A stretch of 14,515 nt of DNA, from NCBI GenBank assembly GCA_038323965.1, contig JBBQHM010000051.1, positions 1-14,515 on the forward strand, read 5' to 3'. Positions within the stretch are counted from its first letter, which is position 1, and each line of letters opens with the position of its first letter. Source of the stretch: JBBQHM01 sp038323965. GTDB lineage: Bacteria; Verrucomicrobiota; Verrucomicrobiia; Chthoniobacterales; UBA10450. Made by a program: the position numbers and the translations under genes. This document shows positions 13,813 to 14,515 of this stretch, one piece after another. The notes under the pieces were generated by a model. The model made no database searches. It was given only the letters and a program-made list of their open reading frames with translations, and had not been told where the DNA came from.

Positions 13813-14515
13813 ATGAAGATTGCACTGATGTTCGCCGGGCAAGGAGCGCAGGCGGTGGGAATGGGGAAAGACCTCGCCGAAACGTTTCCGGTTGCTGCCG
13901 AAATGTTCAGCCGCGCGGATGAAATTCTCGGACGGAAGCTGACTGAGGTGATGTGGAATGGGCCGATTGAGGAGCTCACGAAAACTTCCAATTGCCAGCC
14001 CGCTTTGTTTGTTCACGGCCTGGCTTGTCTTGCCGTGCTGCGAGACCTCGCGGGCGAGCTGCCGGTTGCTGCTGCGGCCGGCCTTTCACTGGGCGAAATG
14101 ACGGCGCACGCCGCCGCGCGCACTTTTGATTTCAATACTGGCCTTAAGCTTGTGCAGCGCCGCGGGGAATTAATGGACGAAGCGTGCATAGCGACTAATG
14201 GCGCGATGGCGGCGCTGATCGGCGGCGATGAAAGTGCGGTTCGCGCGCTGGCGACCGAAGCGGGCGTTGATATCGCGAACATCAACGCTCCCGGGCAAAT
14301 CGTGATCTCGGGCGAACGCGCAAATGTCGAGCTCGCGGCGAGCAAGGCGCGCGACCATGGGGTTCGTCGCGCCACGTTGTTGAATGTTGCGGGTGCGTAT
14401 CACTCGCGATTAATGAAAAGCGCTTCACTCTCGTTAGAGGAGGCTTTGGCGAACTTGTCGGTGGAGAAACCGCAGTTCACCATTTTCAGTAACGTGACGG
14501 GCGAAGCGGCGGCGG
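13813..14515 (+). CDS. fabD: Malonyl-CoA:ACP transacylase (3' end truncated)
   Basis: An open frame from ATG at 13813 runs 234 codons to the window edge without a stop; a whole FabD is about 300-310 residues. It transfers the malonyl group from CoA to acyl carrier protein at the start of type II fatty-acid synthesis. Seen in the protein are MFAGQGAQ (6-13), the nucleophile motif GLSLGE (90-95) with catalytic S92, QRRGELM with R117 for malonyl carboxylate binding, NINAPGQIVISG (157-168), and AYHSRLM with catalytic H198. The usual nucleophile elbow is GHSxGE. Leucine replaces the histidine before the serine, a change I associate with FabD from PVC-group bacteria. It is transcribed away from nuoD and has no functional link with complex I that the sequence shows. 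Confidence 0.94.
   Translation, partial: MKIALMFAGQGAQAVGMGKDLAETFPVAAEMFSRADEILGRKLTEVMWNGPIEELTKTSNCQPALFVHGLACLAVLRDLAGELPVAAAAGLSLGEMTAHAAARTFDFNTGLKLVQRRGELMDEACIATNGAMAALIGGDESAVRALATEAGVDIANINAPGQIVISGERANVELAASKARDHGVRRATLLNVAGAYHSRLMKSASLSLEEALANLSVEKPQFTIFSNVTGEAAA

Noticed and set aside
13714..14016. N-terminal extension of NuoD by 101 residues
   Set aside because: This part is antisense to fabD and has low-complexity, non-homologous composition. The NuoD family begins near MAFSTREIES at 13713.

Overview
The window is almost entirely one respiratory locus: a minus-strand operon for the proton-pumping NADH:quinone oxidoreductase (complex I). It reads from right to left as nuoD, a small lipoprotein gene, a fused nuoE-nuoF, a GxxExxY gene, then nuoG, H, I, J, K, L, M and N. 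It is flanked on the right by a divergent, truncated fabD (plus strand). On the left is a co-directional, truncated gene for an ETHE1-like metallo-beta-lactamase-fold protein. The DNA is moderately GC-rich and very tightly packed. Most junctions overlap by 1-4 bases or are separated by a few bases, and the only spacer near 100 bp is the divergent nuoD/fabD region. No tRNA, rRNA, CRISPR array or classical insertion sequence was seen, and there is no gene-free stretch over 300 bases.

The organism is probably a bacterium of the Planctomycetota-Verrucomicrobiota-Chlamydiota (PVC) group, most likely Verrucomicrobiota. This is an inference from the GxxExxY gene, the FabD motif GLSLGE in place of the usual GHSLGE, and the operon composition. 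No phylogenetic marker in the window settles it.

Layout: 1-738, MBL-fold persulfide-dioxygenase-like gene (3' end outside the window); 775-9684, the membrane arm and NuoG (nuoN, M, L, K, J, I, H, G read leftward); 9696-10152, a GxxExxY cassette bounded by near-perfect 26-bp inverted repeats; 10156-12138, nuoEF; 12149-12445, a BamE/SmpA-like lipoprotein; 12442-13713, nuoD; 13714-13812, divergent spacer; 13813-14515, fabD (3' end outside the window).

The Nuo proteins together form the NADH-oxidising module (NuoEF, NuoG), part of the quinone-reducing connecting module (NuoD, NuoI) and the membrane arm (NuoH, J, K, L, M, N). NuoA, NuoB and NuoC are not here and must be encoded elsewhere if the enzyme is complete. 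The most interesting signals are four. First, the GxxExxY cassette looks like a small mobile unit set precisely between nuoF and nuoG. Second, NuoE and NuoF are fused. Third, NuoM lacks the conserved mid-membrane lysine that NuoL and NuoN both keep. Fourth, a lipoprotein gene is translationally coupled inside a complex I operon.
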